Below, piece after piece: positions 6,252 through 6,855 of a stretch of DNA of 6,855 nt. Each line of letters starts with the position of its first letter. Positions within the stretch are counted from its first letter, which is position 1. Both the position numbers and the translations under genes were made by a program. Source of the stretch: Dehalococcoidia bacterium (GTDB lineage: Bacteria > Chloroflexota > Dehalococcoidia > SZUA-161); the NCBI GenBank assembly GCA_004376205.1, contig SOKG01000126.1, positions 1-6,855 of the forward strand, read 5' to 3'. The notes beneath the pieces were generated by a model that did not search any database, was not told where the DNA came from, and saw nothing but the letters and a program-made list of their open reading frames with translations.

Positions 6252-6617
6252 TCAGCTTATGGCGTTCTCTATATGTTCTAATCGTGAGACTTCATCATCT
6301 GGGGTGAGTTCCACCGCCACCACGTCGATGCGCCATTCCGGAGGCAGGGTATCAAGGGTTTGCAGATAGATGTTGGCCAGCGAGATCAGCTTCTCCCTCT
6401 TAGCGAAAGTGACCGACTCTTCAGGGGTGCCAAAATCACAGCTCTTTTTGGTGCGCACCTCAACAAAAACGAGGCATTCGCCCTGCTGAGCAATTATGTC
6501 AATTTCTCCCTGCCGGCAGCGGAAGTTCATCTGCACGATCTTGTAGCCAAGCCCTTTCAGGAAATCCGCTGCCAGCTTCTCTCCCCTGGACCCGACTTCT
6601 CTACGTGTTAATGGCAC
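6252..6617 (-). CDS. yraN: YraN/UPF0102 family endonuclease-like protein
   Basis: From GTG at 6617 this gives 121 residues, the normal size for UPF0102, a small family with the PD-(D/E)XK restriction-endonuclease-like fold. Its biological role is poorly defined. Family features are all present: GSRGEKLAADFL (9-20; E13), the LGYKI-x-MNFRCRQGEIDIIA run (23-43; acidic D40), FVEVRTKK (51-58; E53, K57), FGTPEESV (62-69), and the C-terminal WRIDVVAVEL strand (95-104; D98). The frame has no stop upstream and stays open to the edge of the window, so the true start is uncertain. GTG 6617 best matches the family N-terminus, but AAGGA sits only one base before it. ATG at 6761 would give 169 residues, and a fusion to the upstream reading frame is possible. 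The promoter of the next operon starts 36 bases after its stop. Confidence 0.85.
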   Translation of the reverse strand: MPLTRREVGSRGEKLAADFLKGLGYKIVQMNFRCRQGEIDIIAQQGECLVFVEVRTKKSCDFGTPEESVTFAKREKLISLANIYLQTLDTLPPEWRIDVVAVELTPDDEVSRLEHIENAIS

Positions 6618-6855
6618 ATCCTTATCGACTACGCCCGCTCTTCCCGAATTGACTCCAGAGAACGTAGCCTGACCAAAGAGACGGCTTCGGCCGCTACGAC
6701 TGAGAACAAACCTTTTGAGGCGCTTCAGCAACCCATCTTGAGATGTCTTTTCTCTCATCATCGCGTGCCCCAGAGGGATGTGCCCTGGCTTTGATAGATC
6801 GGTTGCAGTCGCTAGGATAGCTTCTGCAAAGGCGCCAGGCTCAGCAGGAACCTCT
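6618..6855 (-). CDS. In-frame upstream coding stretch, glycosyltransferase (GT4) C-terminus-like, partial
   Basis: This stretch is in the same frame as yraN and has no stop through to the window edge. Its first residues (EVPAEPGAFAEAILATAT) match the style of the C-terminal helix of GT4/WcaI-like glycosyltransferases, where a PPxDPEALAEAI motif is followed by a spaced LG element and a REFS-x-LLxRLxxL-like helix; here LGHAMMREKTSQDGLLKRLKRFV. From about residue 60 to 79 the sequence looks like a low-information linker before YraN. Either a glycosyltransferase continues directly into YraN, or the real upstream gene ends in another frame (one other frame stops near 6813). The 5' end is outside the window. 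The glycosyltransferase idea is inferred from pattern only. Confidence 0.35.

Noticed and set aside
6239..6256. Inverted repeat GCTGA...TCAGC over the yraN stop as a possible terminator
   Set aside because: The stem is only 5 bases with an 8-base loop and no T-run follows on the minus strand.
1..6855. CRISPR array, transposon ends, tRNA or rRNA genes, long direct repeats
   Set aside because: Scanning both strands showed no repeated spacer pattern, transposase motif, tRNA cloverleaf or rRNA-like stretch; nearly all bases are accounted for by the minus-strand genes.

Overview
The window is bacterial chromosome with an almost continuous row of genes on the minus strand. PlsX (a bacteria-only phospholipid enzyme), UPF0102/YraN, CorA and a NADPH-type thioredoxin reductase give the domain. 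The oxygen-sensitive family of the acyl-CoA dehydratase activase suggests an anaerobe or facultative anaerobe. A Chloroflexota/Dehalococcoidia-like origin is possible, but this is an impression from protein style and gene mix and was not tested. No phage, transposon, CRISPR array, tRNA or rRNA is visible.

Layout, read in the direction of transcription (high to low coordinates): (1) 6855-6252 is one open frame with no stop. Its 3' part encodes a complete YraN-family protein (best start GTG at 6617). Its 5' part (6855-6618) resembles the C-terminal end of a GT4-type glycosyltransferase and enters from outside the window. (2) A 280-base spacer holds a good sigma70-type promoter (TTGACC-17-TATACT, 6215-6187) followed by an overlooked 52-codon ORF (6163-6005). 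A second promoter-like match lies inside that ORF. (3) A tight gene row follows: activase with a Cys-rich tail (5971-4991), plsX overlapping it by 23 bases (5013-4012), trxA (3981-3655), a 136-base spacer, trxB (3518-2598), corA-type transporter (2576-1566), YhhQ/DUF165 queuosine-precursor transporter (1559-858) and an MBL-fold hydrolase (827-54). (4) Bases 3-53 appear to be the last codons of a plus-strand gene that meets the MBL gene stop to stop with no spacer.

The spacings (-23, 30, 136, 21, 6 and 30 bases) fit one transcript starting at the 6190-6215 promoter, possibly with an internal start before trxB. The contents are functionally mixed: a low-potential radical-enzyme activator, acyl-phosphate supply for phospholipid synthesis, the complete thioredoxin/thioredoxin reductase couple, divalent cation transport, queuosine precursor uptake and an unassigned hydrolase. 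trxA and trxB are an evident functional pair. The other links are positional only.

The least ordinary parts are the small ORF directly under the promoter, the activase without visible dehydratase subunits but with an extra five-cysteine C-terminal tail, and the in-frame junction upstream of YraN. No clearly new multi-gene system can be shown from this sequence alone.
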